From Alteromonadales bacterium alter-6D02 (GTDB taxonomy: Bacteria; Pseudomonadota; Gammaproteobacteria; Enterobacterales; Psychrobiaceae): a stretch of DNA of 64,000 nucleotides. Below are positions 1 through 8,914 of this stretch, piece by piece. A program made the position numbers and the translations under genes. Numbering within the stretch: position 1 is the first letter of the stretch; every line of letters starts with the position of its first letter. Below the pieces are notes generated by a model. That model was not told where the DNA came from. It worked only from the letters and a program-made list of their open reading frames with translations, and ran no database searches. Location of the stretch: positions 1 through 64,000 of the forward strand of contig PIZK01000038.1 in NCBI GenBank assembly GCA_002835545.1. Reading direction: 5' to 3'.

Positions 1-33
1 GGTAAAATTGTATGGTTTGGACGAGATATTTAA
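1..33 (+). CDS. 3' end of an upstream S24 (LexA/CI-like) repressor gene copy
   Basis: The window opens inside a reading frame ending GKIVWFGRDI-stop. These residues are identical to the C-terminus of the S24 fragment ending at 426. The gene itself lies off the left edge. It is probably the complete parent of the truncated copy at 121-426, but that cannot be seen here. Confidence 0.6.
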   Translation, partial: GKIVWFGRDI

Positions 34-120
34 CTTAGTTATTAGGCTAAATAAGTCTCCCGTTTACTCTTTTGGTTGGCAGTTGTCGGCAGTGAATAAA
101 ATATAGCCTGTCCCTTTTTC
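1..120 (+). repeat. Direct repeat, left copy (partner 394-513)
   Basis: Bases 1-120 recur at 394-513, a period of 393 bp, with only about three substitutions (for example at 22, 44 and 47). The repeat includes the last 11 codons of an S24 protein gene plus about 87 bp downstream. The left copy may extend beyond the window. The right copy diverges after 513. This is the footprint of a tandem duplication of a gene's 3' end. Confidence 0.9.
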
Positions 121-426
121 CTTTCCCAATTGGGCGTGCATACAGTTAAAGTCGCCTTTGTTTCTGTTAAAGGCGACAGTATGCAGCCGACCCTTGAAGA
201 TGGCGATATGATTTTAGTGGATATGTCATACCAACAGGTGCATAAAGAAGGCGTATACCTGCTGTACACTGAAGACGGCCTAATGACGAAAAGGTTGAAG
301 CCTATAAAAGGGGGGATCAAAGTAGTGAGTGATAACCCTGAGTACCCAAGTTGGGAAATTCTCGCTTCAACACAAGAGCAGGCGAGGGTAGTGGGTAAAA
401 TTGTATGGTTTGGAAGAGATATTTAA
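121..426 (+). pseudogene. Truncated S24 peptidase-domain fragment of a LexA/CI-type repressor
   Basis: The frame reads LSQLGVHTVKVAFVSVKGDS and continues MQPTL-EDGDMILVD, the start of an S24 self-cleavage domain. The nucleophile Ser is in GDSMQPTL and the probable general-base Lys in MTKRLKP. Family members normally carry an N-terminal helix-turn-helix; here homology starts abruptly at the duplication junction and no DNA-binding region precedes it. The only early start is a TTG at 130 with no convincing ribosome site. I read it as a leftover 3' copy of the gene ending at 33. A short separately translated S24 domain cannot be excluded. Confidence 0.7.
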
Positions 427-513
427 CTTAGTTATTGGGTTAAATAAGTCTCCCGTTTACTCTTTTGGTTGGCAGTTGTCGGCAGTGAATAAAATATAGC
501 CTGTCCCTTTTTC
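394..513 (+). repeat. Direct repeat, right copy (partner 1-120)
   Basis: This is the second copy of the 120 bp repeat. It covers the C-terminal codons of the S24 fragment and its 3' flank. The left copy is followed directly, at 121, by more S24 coding sequence. The right copy is followed by unrelated AT-rich sequence. The duplication breakpoint is therefore near 120/121. Confidence 0.9.
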
Positions 514-624
514 ATTCTTTTTCATTCAGTAAAAATAAAGTTTGCTTTTAGTTGTTTTGACATTACTATACTTATCAAAATTATGCTTTTTAAACAAAGT
601 ATTAGGCAAATGGAGTATTGCAAG

Positions 625-1095
625 ATGCAAACGTGTAAATCATGTTTTAAAGAGATCGAAAGCGGCGCGTTAAAGTGTTCATATTGTCAGGCGTATCAGC
701 TGTGGTATAAACATCCTCAGTTCTATAGTCTTATCATGATGCTACCTTTCTTTATATTTATTTTTTGGAATACAGGTTTGATGAGTAATAAGGAGTTTAG
801 TGATTTCGAAAGTGAATTCTCGTTCACTCAAGAGAAAATCATTGATGCTAAAAGCAAAAATCGTCTCCTAATTACTTATAAAGTGAAAAACGATACGGAA
901 TATCAGTGGGATAATATTAGATATGAAATTATTAGCCGGAACAATGGAGAGCTCTTAGCTTCTGAGTCCGATAACAATTATTTTTGGGTAATTCGCCCAA
1001 ACTCAGAGTCTTTCCTAACAGTAAATATACAGATTGTTCCTAATGCAAATGAATGGGAATTAAAAATAAAAGATTTAGAGGTTAGTCGCTTTTAA
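625..1095 (+). CDS. Zinc-ribbon, single-pass membrane protein, function unknown
   Basis: From the ATG at 625 the protein has 156 residues. It begins MQTCKSCFKEIESGALKCSY: two CxxC pairs (CKSC, CSYC) typical of a small zinc ribbon. A hydrophobic segment near residues 35-55 (LIMMLPFFIFIF) should span the membrane. The rest is a polar domain with beta-strand character. GGAG at 612-615 lies 9 bases before the ATG, so this start is preferred over the ATG at 583. Zinc ribbon plus one membrane helix recurs in many uncharacterised proteins and gives no function. It stands alone, next to the duplicated S24 fragment. Confidence 0.6.
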   Translation: MQTCKSCFKEIESGALKCSYCQAYQLWYKHPQFYSLIMMLPFFIFIFWNTGLMSNKEFSDFESEFSFTQEKIIDAKSKNRLLITYKVKNDTEYQWDNIRYEIISRNNGELLASESDNNYFWVIRPNSESFLTVNIQIVPNANEWELKIKDLEVSRF

Positions 1096-1441
1096 GCGTG
1101 CCTAGCAAATTGTCAGTGAAGCGAAAACAATGGGTTTGGTTTCGCTTAACTCATCATTTTAAAAAGTGACGTTTACTTTTCACCGATTTTATTAATGACA
1201 AGTTGATTAGTACAGTCCCCTATCAGTGTGAAAGCCTTTTAAGGGGGCAGTTATGGCCCACTAATAAACCAACGTATTGATTTAATAATTAATTTATATC
1301 AATAGTTGAATAGACAACTTGAACGACGAAGCTATAATTGACGTTTTCATAATATGATAATTTTTCTTAATCTTTATATGCAGTCGATTAGTTATGGTCT
1401 GCTAGCCACTTTTTTTACGGATTAAACCAAGAGAAGCACCA
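1096..1441. other. Gene-free interval before the lipoprotein gene
   Basis: No gene was found. A weak hairpin (AAGCGAAA at 1119-1126 with TTTCGCTT at 1140-1147) follows the zinc-ribbon gene but lacks a strong T-run. A sigma-70-like promoter, TAGACA (1311-1316), 16 bases, TATAAT (1333-1338), faces the lipoprotein gene and would leave a leader of about 100 bases. The rest is AT-rich without clear structure. Confidence 0.4.
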
Positions 1442-2383
1442 ATGAATAAGTATAAAAATTTACTATCTATATTAGCTTTATCTACATTAACTGCCTGTGG
1501 AGGAGGGGGAGAAGATGATTCGAAACCAGCTCCGACAAAGAACAACATAGGTGTATTTCTTGATAGCCCTGTCATAAACATCAGCTATAGAACTGACACA
1601 TTAGAGGGAACAACTAATAGCCAAGGTGAATTTGAGTATGTTGATGGTGAACGTGTCACTTTCTTTATTGGTGATTTAACATTTTCGTCGGTGGTAGCAA
1701 GAAGCACCGTAACTCCGTTTGATTTAGCTGGAACATCGGATATCAATTCATCAACGGTTGTCAATATTACCAGATTACTGCAAACCTTAGATAAAGACGG
1801 TAATCCTGATAATGGTATTACCATTGATGATTCGGCTAAATTGAGTGCAATGCCCGTGGATTTCTCTCTTTCTGAGTCTGAGTTTGAAAACTCTTCCGAG
1901 GTTTCATCCTTAATTACGAATGCGGGACAAGATACTGCTGTTACAGAGCTCGTTAGCTCAGGTGGTGCGGTTGCTCACTTTAAGAAACAACTTAGCCAAG
2001 CTTATTTGTCTGACGGTGATGGGTTGGGTTCAAGTACTTCCTCGGCAGTACCGATAACAACCGCGGGTGAATCAGCTCCTTACCGAAGTACTTTCCCTGA
2101 TAGTAATGCTGAATCTACTGTTTGGTTTAAGTTCACTCCTTCAGAGAGTTCTGATTATAAAATTACTAGACAAATTATAGATGCAAGCCCACTGGATGAT
2201 ATCCCTTCATCGACGGTTTCTATCGCACTTAAAAGCGAGCATCTTGAAGATTGTATTAATGGCATGGATGAGCAAACTCAAAGCTGCAGCATTTTTATGA
2301 CTAGCAATATTGATTACTACTTTGAAGTAAGAAGCTTTGATAGCACACAACCCTTATTTACATTGCGTATCGATAAGTTATAA
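1442..2383 (+). CDS. Secreted lipoprotein with C-terminal beta domain, function unknown
   Basis: The N-terminus is a lipoprotein signal with lipobox LTAC and a glycine-rich tether after the Cys. Residues about 35-130 contain SPVINISYRT and SQGEFEYVDGERVTFFIGDL, a beta-rich pattern I recall from lipoproteins of marine gammaproteobacteria. A helical stretch follows. Residues about 195-313 (GESAPYRSTFPDSNAESTVW, then FKFTP and a closing YYFEVRSFD) resemble a pre-peptidase C-terminal (PPC) beta-sandwich. No catalytic motif is visible. It probably sits at the cell surface or in the periplasm. It is monocistronic with its own promoter and terminator. Confidence 0.65.
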   Translation: MNKYKNLLSILALSTLTACGGGGEDDSKPAPTKNNIGVFLDSPVINISYRTDTLEGTTNSQGEFEYVDGERVTFFIGDLTFSSVVARSTVTPFDLAGTSDINSSTVVNITRLLQTLDKDGNPDNGITIDDSAKLSAMPVDFSLSESEFENSSEVSSLITNAGQDTAVTELVSSGGAVAHFKKQLSQAYLSDGDGLGSSTSSAVPITTAGESAPYRSTFPDSNAESTVWFKFTPSESSDYKITRQIIDASPLDDIPSSTVSIALKSEHLEDCINGMDEQTQSCSIFMTSNIDYYFEVRSFDSTQPLFTLRIDKL

Positions 2384-2796
2384 ATAATGCATGACTTAGC
2401 AGGAAGGTCTAGTCTGTGTGATAGCCCTTCAACCTAAGACAGAAAATAGGATTGGCATCAGTCAATTTTTGAATGAAACACCGCTTGTCCTTTATGTAAC
2501 GCATAGAGGGCAGGCATTTTTTTTGATAAATTTTTATACATTAATTAATGATAAAAATTTTTTAACCATATCCTTAAATTATAAATCCGACTGAAGAGAG
2601 GTGGAAGCAACCTAAATAGTCACTGTAATTTACAGATATATTAATGGCGATGAGTAATTATTGATGCCTGAAAATGATAAAGCGATGCGATGTTTTCATC
2701 GTAGAAATATCATTGCTCAAATTTCAAGGTTACTCAACAAAAGCTCAACAAGTCAGTTTTTATTTGAGAAAGCTGACTTGGTAATAAGGATTTGAA
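2384..2796. other. Gene-free interval between lipoprotein and hydrolase genes
   Basis: It contains the terminator at 2483-2525 and AT-rich sequence. AAGGA just before the ATG at 2797 is the ribosome site of the hydrolase. I saw no small gene or clear promoter in it. Confidence 0.4.
2483..2525 (+). terminator. Rho-independent terminator of the lipoprotein gene
   Basis: GCTTGTCCTTTATG pairs with CATAGAGGGCAGGC across a 5-base loop, with three G-U pairs allowed. The stem is followed by a run of eight or more T. Confidence 0.8.
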
Positions 2797-3681
2797 ATGA
2801 GTTCACAAATATCTGTATTTGACTCTTCACAAGGTCAAGACAAGTTTTTAAAAGCGTACAACCTCCTCATGGCAACTTGGTCGGTGCCATTTGAAGATAA
2901 ATGGGTAGATACCTGTTTTGGTAAGACCCATGTCGTTGTCTCTGGTCCTCTCGATGGAGAACCACTGGTTTTACTATCAGGAGCCCAAGCAACAAGTGGA
3001 ATGTGGGGGCCAATGGTTCCTGAACTGACCAAAAAAAGAAGGGTGTTTTGTATCGATTTGATTGATCAAGTTGGACTGTCTGTGCCGACGAAGGTTTTAA
3101 AAAACACCCAAGATAGCAATGCATGGTTAGAGGAAACACTAGCGGGGTTAGGACTTAACGAAGTTACTATTATTGGTAATTCATTGGGCTCTTTTATCGC
3201 CTCAATGTTTGCCGTAACGCACCCTGACAGAGTTCGAAAGTTAATATTAACGGCACCAGCAGCAACGGTTTCCAGTGTTAGCTTTTTATATATAGTGAAA
3301 GCTATTTTTTCCTCTTCGGTGTCTAGCTTGTTCGTTAAAAAACGTTTTTTACAGCAATGTGCTGCGGGTTTAGTCGATAGTGACAATAAGCTTTATCAGG
3401 TGCTACTTAACGCGATGACTGAAAGCAAAATTATCAGTAAAATCATACCGAGAAAGCTAACTATTGATGAACTACGTAATCTTAAGTCACCGACCTTAGT
3501 GATGCTGGGTGCTGAGGATATTAGTGCTGGTGAATCAGCGGATACAGTAGTGGCAGAGTTGTCTAAACTGGCGCTTGATTTTAATGTTGAAGTATTTGCA
3601 GGTGCTGGGCACCTTTGGACTGAGCAGCAGTATCAACTGGCGGGAAATAAAATAGTGGAGTTTCTAGATACAACTATCTAA
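2797..3681 (+). CDS. Alpha/beta-fold hydrolase
   Basis: A cytoplasmic alpha/beta hydrolase of 294 residues, the usual size for the family. The nucleophile elbow is GNSLGS (Ser near residue 130). The probable acid is the Asp in GAEDIS (near 242) and the catalytic His is in GAGHLW (near 271). There is no signal peptide. AAGGATTTGAA before the ATG supports the start. The substrate cannot be predicted. It is transcribed alone and faces the kinase gene tail to tail. Confidence 0.8.
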   Translation: MSSQISVFDSSQGQDKFLKAYNLLMATWSVPFEDKWVDTCFGKTHVVVSGPLDGEPLVLLSGAQATSGMWGPMVPELTKKRRVFCIDLIDQVGLSVPTKVLKNTQDSNAWLEETLAGLGLNEVTIIGNSLGSFIASMFAVTHPDRVRKLILTAPAATVSSVSFLYIVKAIFSSSVSSLFVKKRFLQQCAAGLVDSDNKLYQVLLNAMTESKIISKIIPRKLTIDELRNLKSPTLVMLGAEDISAGESADTVVAELSKLALDFNVEVFAGAGHLWTEQQYQLAGNKIVEFLDTTI

Positions 3682-3691
3682 TTAACATCGT

Positions 3692-3723
3692 CAACTTAAT
3701 AGTGCGGCGTCACTATTAAGTTG
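3692..3723. terminator. Hairpin between convergent hydrolase and kinase genes
   Basis: CAACTTAATAGTG (3692-3704) and CACTATTAAGTTG (3711-3723) are perfect inverted 13-mers around a 6-base loop. The position between two converging genes suggests a shared terminator. The flanking T-run is weak. Confidence 0.5.
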
Positions 3724-3772
3724 GCGCTCTTCTCCTTACAGCATACTGAAGCGGCAATTAATCATTACTAGC

Positions 3773-5050
3773 TTAATGCCCAGAGGGTAATACAACCAAG
3801 ACGCTTAAACCGCCATGCGCTTTATTATTAAAAATTAGCTTGCCTTGGTGCGCCTCAATAATTTCTCGACAGAGAGCGAGGCCTAATCCAGTGCCTGAAT
3901 GCTTGGTTGAGTAAAAAGGCAATAGGGCATTTTGAATCACTTCTTGTGACATACCACTGCCATTATCACTAATTTCAATCTCGACTCGTTGATGTTGTTG
4001 GTTGATTGATAGTGTTATTGGGCCCACGGGATCCGCCTCATGCGCGTTCTTTAAGATATTAATCAATACTTGCTCTAGCTGAGCGACATCGGCTTGTACG
4101 CCTGTTGTCGGCAGTGTTGATTGTAATGTAAAAGGATAAAACGCTTGGAGTTGCTCTAATAGGCGAGGCCAATCTACTAAGGATTTTTGCGGTAATTTAA
4201 CCTTGGTCAAGCTGGCATAACCTTTGATGAAGTCATTCAGGTGGTTAACTCGGCCGCTGATTGTATTAAAGACGCGATTTAAGCGCGGCTCATTGAGATT
4301 TTTAGCTAGTAACTCACCACTGTGACACATTGAGCTGATTGGTGCGATTGAGTTATTTAACTCGTGACTGATGACGCTGATGACTTTTTTCCACGTTTCA
4401 ACTTCTTGCTTGGACAGCTCTTGGGTAATGGTTTTTAAGATATAGAGTTGGTGACTCGCCTGATGTATTTGAACGTGTGATGAAGTGACGTGCCAAGCTT
4501 GTTGCTGATTACTTTTATCGGTGAGGGTAAAAATCGACTCGCCCTGACTATTAAGCGCGCTTTGGAACTCAGGTGCTAACGAACTGACTAGCAACTGCCA
4601 GTCCATCCCCAGAATACTGTCTTTAGTATTAAAGGTTTGTTGGGCGGCGGTATTGGTGAAAATTACTTTGCCACGTTGGTCGACTAAAATGGTGACCATA
4701 GGCGATGCGTTTAACACCTTATCAAGTAACATCTCGCGCTGATAAAGGTGTTGTCTTTCGTTGCGTAACTTTTCGCTGGTTTGGTTAAAGGCATGAAAGA
4801 TCGCTGCATGCTTTGAATCTTTTTCATTTAAACTTACCGAAAAGTCGTTATCCCTTAAACTCTGTAGGCCATGGATTAAGCTGTTTAGACTGTGCTGGTA
4901 ATCACTGTCTTTCTTGGTGATAACCTTGAAAGTGACATAAGCGGTGATCAACAGTAATGCGATGATGGCGATGGGGTAGTCGAGCATAAAGACATAACTT
5001 AGCCCTAAGAATACACCATGGGTAAAGACTAAAAAGAGTGTTGACTTCAT
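3773..5050 (-). CDS. Sensor histidine kinase with PAS domain
   Basis: A 425-residue membrane histidine kinase. Two adjacent hydrophobic segments lie in the first 45 residues, so there is almost no periplasmic sensor. A HAMP-like linker follows, then a PAS domain (about 105-210). The H-box is VISHELNNS, with N box NILKNAHEAD, G1 ISDNGSGM and G2 GTGLGLAL. It starts 2 bases after the activator gene's stop and is the last gene of the efflux operon. It should phosphorylate that activator. A sensor with little outside the membrane probably detects a membrane or cytoplasmic signal. Confidence 0.9.
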   Translation of the reverse strand: MKSTLFLVFTHGVFLGLSYVFMLDYPIAIIALLLITAYVTFKVITKKDSDYQHSLNSLIHGLQSLRDNDFSVSLNEKDSKHAAIFHAFNQTSEKLRNERQHLYQREMLLDKVLNASPMVTILVDQRGKVIFTNTAAQQTFNTKDSILGMDWQLLVSSLAPEFQSALNSQGESIFTLTDKSNQQQAWHVTSSHVQIHQASHQLYILKTITQELSKQEVETWKKVISVISHELNNSIAPISSMCHSGELLAKNLNEPRLNRVFNTISGRVNHLNDFIKGYASLTKVKLPQKSLVDWPRLLEQLQAFYPFTLQSTLPTTGVQADVAQLEQVLINILKNAHEADPVGPITLSINQQHQRVEIEISDNGSGMSQEVIQNALLPFYSTKHSGTGLGLALCREIIEAHQGKLIFNNKAHGGLSVLVVLPSGH

Positions 5051-5052
5051 AC

Positions 5053-6354
5053 CTAACCCTTTTGCATCAGTTGGTGTTTTTCAATGCGGCGATATAGTGC
5101 TTGTCGGCTTATACCGAGTTCACTGGCTGCCCGTGAAATTATCCATTGATGATTATCAAGTACACTTTGTAAATGACTTGCTTCATCAAGCTCAGGCAGC
5201 CTCGTTGTGTGTGCACTTGGTATCGCTGGCGCGTTTGCGTGCGGGCTAAAATCTTCTGGGCGCAGAAGCTCACTCTCTGAGAACACTTTGGCACGCTTAC
5301 ACATGTTTTCTAGTTCGCGCACGTTGCCTGGCCAAGTATGCGCGAGTAAAAAGACTTGAGCTTGTGGTGATAATTGATAGTCATCACCAATAAAATAGTA
5401 GGTGAGGGGTAAAATATCATCTTTACGTTGCACGAGTGGCTTAAGGTTTAGCTCAACCACATTTAGGCGATAAAAGAGGTCTTCTCTAAACTCTCCTTGC
5501 ATAATGGCTTGGCTCAGTTCGGCATTAGTGGCGCTAATAATACGCACATCGACATTGATTGTTTCGGTGGAGCCGACTCGCTCAAATTGCCCTGTTTGTA
5601 ATACCCGCAATAACTTCATTTGCCCCGATAGCGATAAATTACCAATTTCATCAAGAAAAATAGTGCCGCCATTTGCGGCTTCAAAGCGGCCTGCTCGGCT
5701 GGTGTTAGCCCCAGTAAAAGCGCCTTTTTCAACTCCGAACAGTTCTGATTCAATGAGTTCGCTGGGCAGAGCCCCCATATTCACTTTTAAAAAAGGCTGT
5801 GTTGCCCGTGACGAGTGCTGGTGAATAAAATCAGCCACACGCTCTTTACCACAGCCATTGGCACCAGTGATGAGCACGCTAATATCAGAAGGCGCTACTT
5901 TTTTGGCCATTGCAACAAGCTGAGTCATTGCATCGCTTTGATAAATGAGATTGCTTTGAGGGGGGGATTGACTATTGACTGACTGACTAATGTGATTGGC
6001 GATGATATCGAGCAATCTCCGATCATCCCACGGTTTGGGTAAATAATCTGCAGCGCCCGCTTTGACGAGCTCTATGGCCGTTTCTAATTGACTCCATGCA
6101 GTAATAATAATGATAGGCGTGTTGGGTGACAGCTCTTTTAATTGATAAAAAAGATCCTTGCCCTCAGCGCCTGAGGTCGTTCCTTGACTGAAATTCATGT
6201 CCTGAATAATCAAGTCGATCTGTTGATTACTCACCGCTAATACTGCCTCTTTGACTGTATTAGCGGTGCTTACTTGATAATCATGCAGGCTTAATAATAA
6301 ATCCAGGGCGTCAATGATATCTGGATTATCATCAATGATTAAAACTCGCTGCAT
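5053..6354 (-). CDS. Sigma-54-dependent response regulator (NtrC family)
   Basis: The 433-residue protein has three parts. A receiver domain (1-120) has the acceptor Asp in LIIQDMNF. An AAA+ domain (about 140-365) carries Walker A GANGCGKE (more often GESGTGKE), the sigma-54 contact loop GAFTGA and Walker B IFLDEIG. A Fis-type helix-turn-helix ends the protein (RAASELGISRQALYRRIEKH). It probably binds the inverted repeats at 11077-11138 and activates the -24/-12 promoter at 10988-11003, driving its own operon. The permease gene upstream ends 9 bases before it. Confidence 0.92.
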   Translation of the reverse strand: MQRVLIIDDNPDIIDALDLLLSLHDYQVSTANTVKEAVLAVSNQQIDLIIQDMNFSQGTTSGAEGKDLFYQLKELSPNTPIIIITAWSQLETAIELVKAGAADYLPKPWDDRRLLDIIANHISQSVNSQSPPQSNLIYQSDAMTQLVAMAKKVAPSDISVLITGANGCGKERVADFIHQHSSRATQPFLKVNMGALPSELIESELFGVEKGAFTGANTSRAGRFEAANGGTIFLDEIGNLSLSGQMKLLRVLQTGQFERVGSTETINVDVRIISATNAELSQAIMQGEFREDLFYRLNVVELNLKPLVQRKDDILPLTYYFIGDDYQLSPQAQVFLLAHTWPGNVRELENMCKRAKVFSESELLRPEDFSPHANAPAIPSAHTTRLPELDEASHLQSVLDNHQWIISRAASELGISRQALYRRIEKHQLMQKG

Positions 6355-6363
6355 GCTCTGTCC

Positions 6364-7602
6364 TTAAAGTGTTCTGGTTGCTGTGACCGGTGATATCTTT
6401 GTCGTTTTAAATGCTGGTAGCCATGTGGCTAATGTGCCGGCGAGAAATATCGTTAAAACGGCAAGGCAATATAACATAACGTCAGGCTTATCGATTTCAA
6501 TGACCTGACTCAGCATGATATTAAGTCCGATCACGGCAAAAATACCTATGATACTCGCGATTAAACTCATTAACCAATTTTCGCTAAATACATATAACAT
6601 AATATCTTTTTTTCGAGCACCTAAGGCGCGGCGTATGCCAATATATTTACGTTGTTGAGTGACATGAAAGTGTGCATGAGCAAAACTACTGACCACAGTC
6701 ACCCCAACCATTAAAAAAGATAACACGGCAAATAAGCTCGCTAGCCCAGTCTCTTCACTAAAGAAGTGGGTTAATCGTTCAGGCATACTTTGAATTCTAG
6801 TGATATCTCGTTCTGGGTGAACAGATAAAATGGTGTCTCTTAACTTTTCTTGTACTTGTGCCAATTGTCCCGGTTCAACTTGCACAATATAGCGTTGGCC
6901 AAAATCGGATTGGGAATACATAAAGTTACCAAAGAGCGCAAAATATTTAATATCTCTCGGTTGATTTGGGTTAACAATAAAGTCTTTATAAATACCCACT
7001 ACTCGTCCATTATTGGTTAATTCACCCAGCGCTGGTTTATTGGGAAATACGCGCTTAGCCAAGGATTCTGACACAATGATTTGACGTTCAACCTCTTGAC
7101 CTTCTTTGGGGTTGTAATAGTCGTTAGTAAAGTCATCTTCTGAGGTCAAACCGCGACCTTCAATAATCTCTACCCCTAAGTTTTTAAGCCCAATTTCGCT
7201 TGAAAAAAAGTGAGGAACATACGCTAAATCTTGGCTGGTGATCGCATCGTCAGGTAAATCGGCTGCTTGTACATTACCATTCCAGCCACCGTTTTGGATT
7301 GGCAGCTGGTTATAATAAGCGGCACTAATAACGCCATCTAATGCGGTAATTTTAGCTATATCCTGCTGTGTAATCGATTGGAAATAGCTTGGGTCTCTAA
7401 ATTGTGCAGAGGTTGGTGTCAGCTCTACGGCAATTAAATTATCAACATTAAAACCAAGGGGGGTCTTTAACTTTTCCTGAGCGCTGTTGGTTAAAATAAC
7501 CGTATTGACCATTAGCCCGATGGTTAAGCTCAGTTGTAATAACAATAGCGTTGTTGCGAACTTTCTAAGGCGCAGTGATTTTAATAATGCTTTGATATTC
7601 AT
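6364..7602 (-). CDS. MacB/FtsX-type ABC transporter permease
   Basis: A 412-residue permease with one N-terminal membrane helix, a large periplasmic MacB-like domain (about 45-280) and three C-terminal helices carrying the FtsX signature (GIRRALGARKKDIMLYVFSE). It is the second of two permeases in the operon and probably pairs with the 7612-8904 product. Such MacB-like transporters act with a periplasmic adaptor by mechanotransmission rather than by moving substrate through the inner membrane. The substrate is unknown. Confidence 0.88.
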   Translation of the reverse strand: MNIKALLKSLRLRKFATTLLLLQLSLTIGLMVNTVILTNSAQEKLKTPLGFNVDNLIAVELTPTSAQFRDPSYFQSITQQDIAKITALDGVISAAYYNQLPIQNGGWNGNVQAADLPDDAITSQDLAYVPHFFSSEIGLKNLGVEIIEGRGLTSEDDFTNDYYNPKEGQEVERQIIVSESLAKRVFPNKPALGELTNNGRVVGIYKDFIVNPNQPRDIKYFALFGNFMYSQSDFGQRYIVQVEPGQLAQVQEKLRDTILSVHPERDITRIQSMPERLTHFFSEETGLASLFAVLSFLMVGVTVVSSFAHAHFHVTQQRKYIGIRRALGARKKDIMLYVFSENWLMSLIASIIGIFAVIGLNIMLSQVIEIDKPDVMLYCLAVLTIFLAGTLATWLPAFKTTKISPVTATRTL

Positions 7603-7611
7603 TGGATAGCC

Positions 7612-8904
7612 TTATTTTAGTGTGGTTGATAGTTCATTGCGACAAGCGCGAATAAGCGGGTAAAGCATACTGATAAACGAAGTGAATAACGCAATCGCAA
7701 CACCTATTACAATCAGCTCAGCATTGATATCACTCATGTTTTCAAGCTTAGGAAATAAGCTCAATGACAGCTGAAGGAATACCCAGCCAAAGAATAAAGC
7801 AAGAGCTGAGCAACACAGACCAATTAAGCTACTTTCGACAAAACCTTGATAGAATATATCTGTTTTACTGGCCCCGACGGCACGGCGCAATCCGGTTTCA
7901 AAGCGCGCTGCATGATAGCGAGCAAGTAATAAACTACTGGCATTGAAAATACACACGGCAAGGAATAATAAAGTGGCAAGGCCAAACGCTAACATGCTTT
8001 CATCGACCACGTTATTGTGTGCTAGCCATTGGTTAACATCTAACAGACGATTATTAATGGCTAAAGGGTGTTCTCCCGCGTCTTTTAATGCTTGGCTATA
8101 GCTATCTAAATAGTTTTGAAAGCTGGCTTTTTGTTGTGGGGTATCAAGCTGTACGAAGGCTTGTAAGTAGAATACATTTTTCTCTCGCGTGTCTGATGGC
8201 GAGCTAAACGCTTGTGTTGATGTTGTGCGAACCGTAATTCCCCATTCGTTAGTTAACGCTGTTTCTAATGGCGCATAGATATCATCAGTTAAATTAAAGG
8301 CTTGGTTACCATCTGCGTGGTAAAAAAGAGGCTTAAGGTGCCAAGGTTGTAAGATACCGACGATAGTCAGCGGCTGGTCATTAACATCAATAGTTTTGCC
8401 AAGGTTGTTACCCCCACCAAATAATTGCTGATTAAGCACGTGACCAATAACAACTTGGCTGGCATTGTCACTTGTCCAATGTGAGCCATAAGCGAATGGA
8501 GCGTCTGTTAATTCAAAGAACCCCGATGTAGTTGCGCGCACTTTTGCTTGATAGCGAGTTAAGTTTTTGGCCTCTGTTGCACGCGTATACACTTGAGATT
8601 GGTAATGTGCCATGGTCTGGCTAGCAATGTCATTATTTAATATATGCATTGCATCGCGATAGCGCATCACGTTCAACGGTTCCGATCTGCTAGGATCATT
8701 ATTTGTCCATGTGCTGAGGCTAACGTTAAAAATAACGCTACTTTTATGAGGGATAGGATCACTGGCCATTGATTTAATAATTGCTAAATTAGCGAGTAAT
8801 ACACCGACGCCAATGGCTAATGTTGTGATCATTAACGTGAAGAACAGGCTATTTCTTTTTAAGTTTCTCAGGCTTAATCTAAGATAATATAAAAACATTT
8901 CCAT
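7612..8904 (-). CDS. MacB/FtsX-type ABC transporter permease
   Basis: From the ATG at 8904 the protein is 430 residues, starting MEMFLYYLRLSLRNLKRN. AAGGA lies about 8 bases before this ATG, so it is preferred over one 18 bases upstream that would overlap the ATPase gene. The layout is one N-terminal helix, a periplasmic domain, and three C-terminal helices with the FtsX motif (GLRRAVGASKTDIFYQGF). It probably forms a heterodimer with the next gene's product and is powered by the ATPase encoded just upstream. Confidence 0.87.
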   Translation of the reverse strand: MEMFLYYLRLSLRNLKRNSLFFTLMITTLAIGVGVLLANLAIIKSMASDPIPHKSSVIFNVSLSTWTNNDPSRSEPLNVMRYRDAMHILNNDIASQTMAHYQSQVYTRATEAKNLTRYQAKVRATTSGFFELTDAPFAYGSHWTSDNASQVVIGHVLNQQLFGGGNNLGKTIDVNDQPLTIVGILQPWHLKPLFYHADGNQAFNLTDDIYAPLETALTNEWGITVRTTSTQAFSSPSDTREKNVFYLQAFVQLDTPQQKASFQNYLDSYSQALKDAGEHPLAINNRLLDVNQWLAHNNVVDESMLAFGLATLLFLAVCIFNASSLLLARYHAARFETGLRRAVGASKTDIFYQGFVESSLIGLCCSALALFFGWVFLQLSLSLFPKLENMSDINAELIVIGVAIALFTSFISMLYPLIRACRNELSTTLK

Positions 8905-8914
8905 GATAGTTTCC

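Noticed and set aside
1-513. The 120-bp direct repeats as ends of an insertion element or attachment sites
   Set aside because: They encode the tail of the S24 protein and enclose only more of the same gene, so a plain tandem duplication is simpler.
5053-6354. The sigma-54 activator as the PrsR of the exosortase system
   Set aside because: It is cotranscribed with a kinase and an efflux operon with its own GTGTCC-type sites, unlike the TTTTGCAA motifs of the polysaccharide locus.
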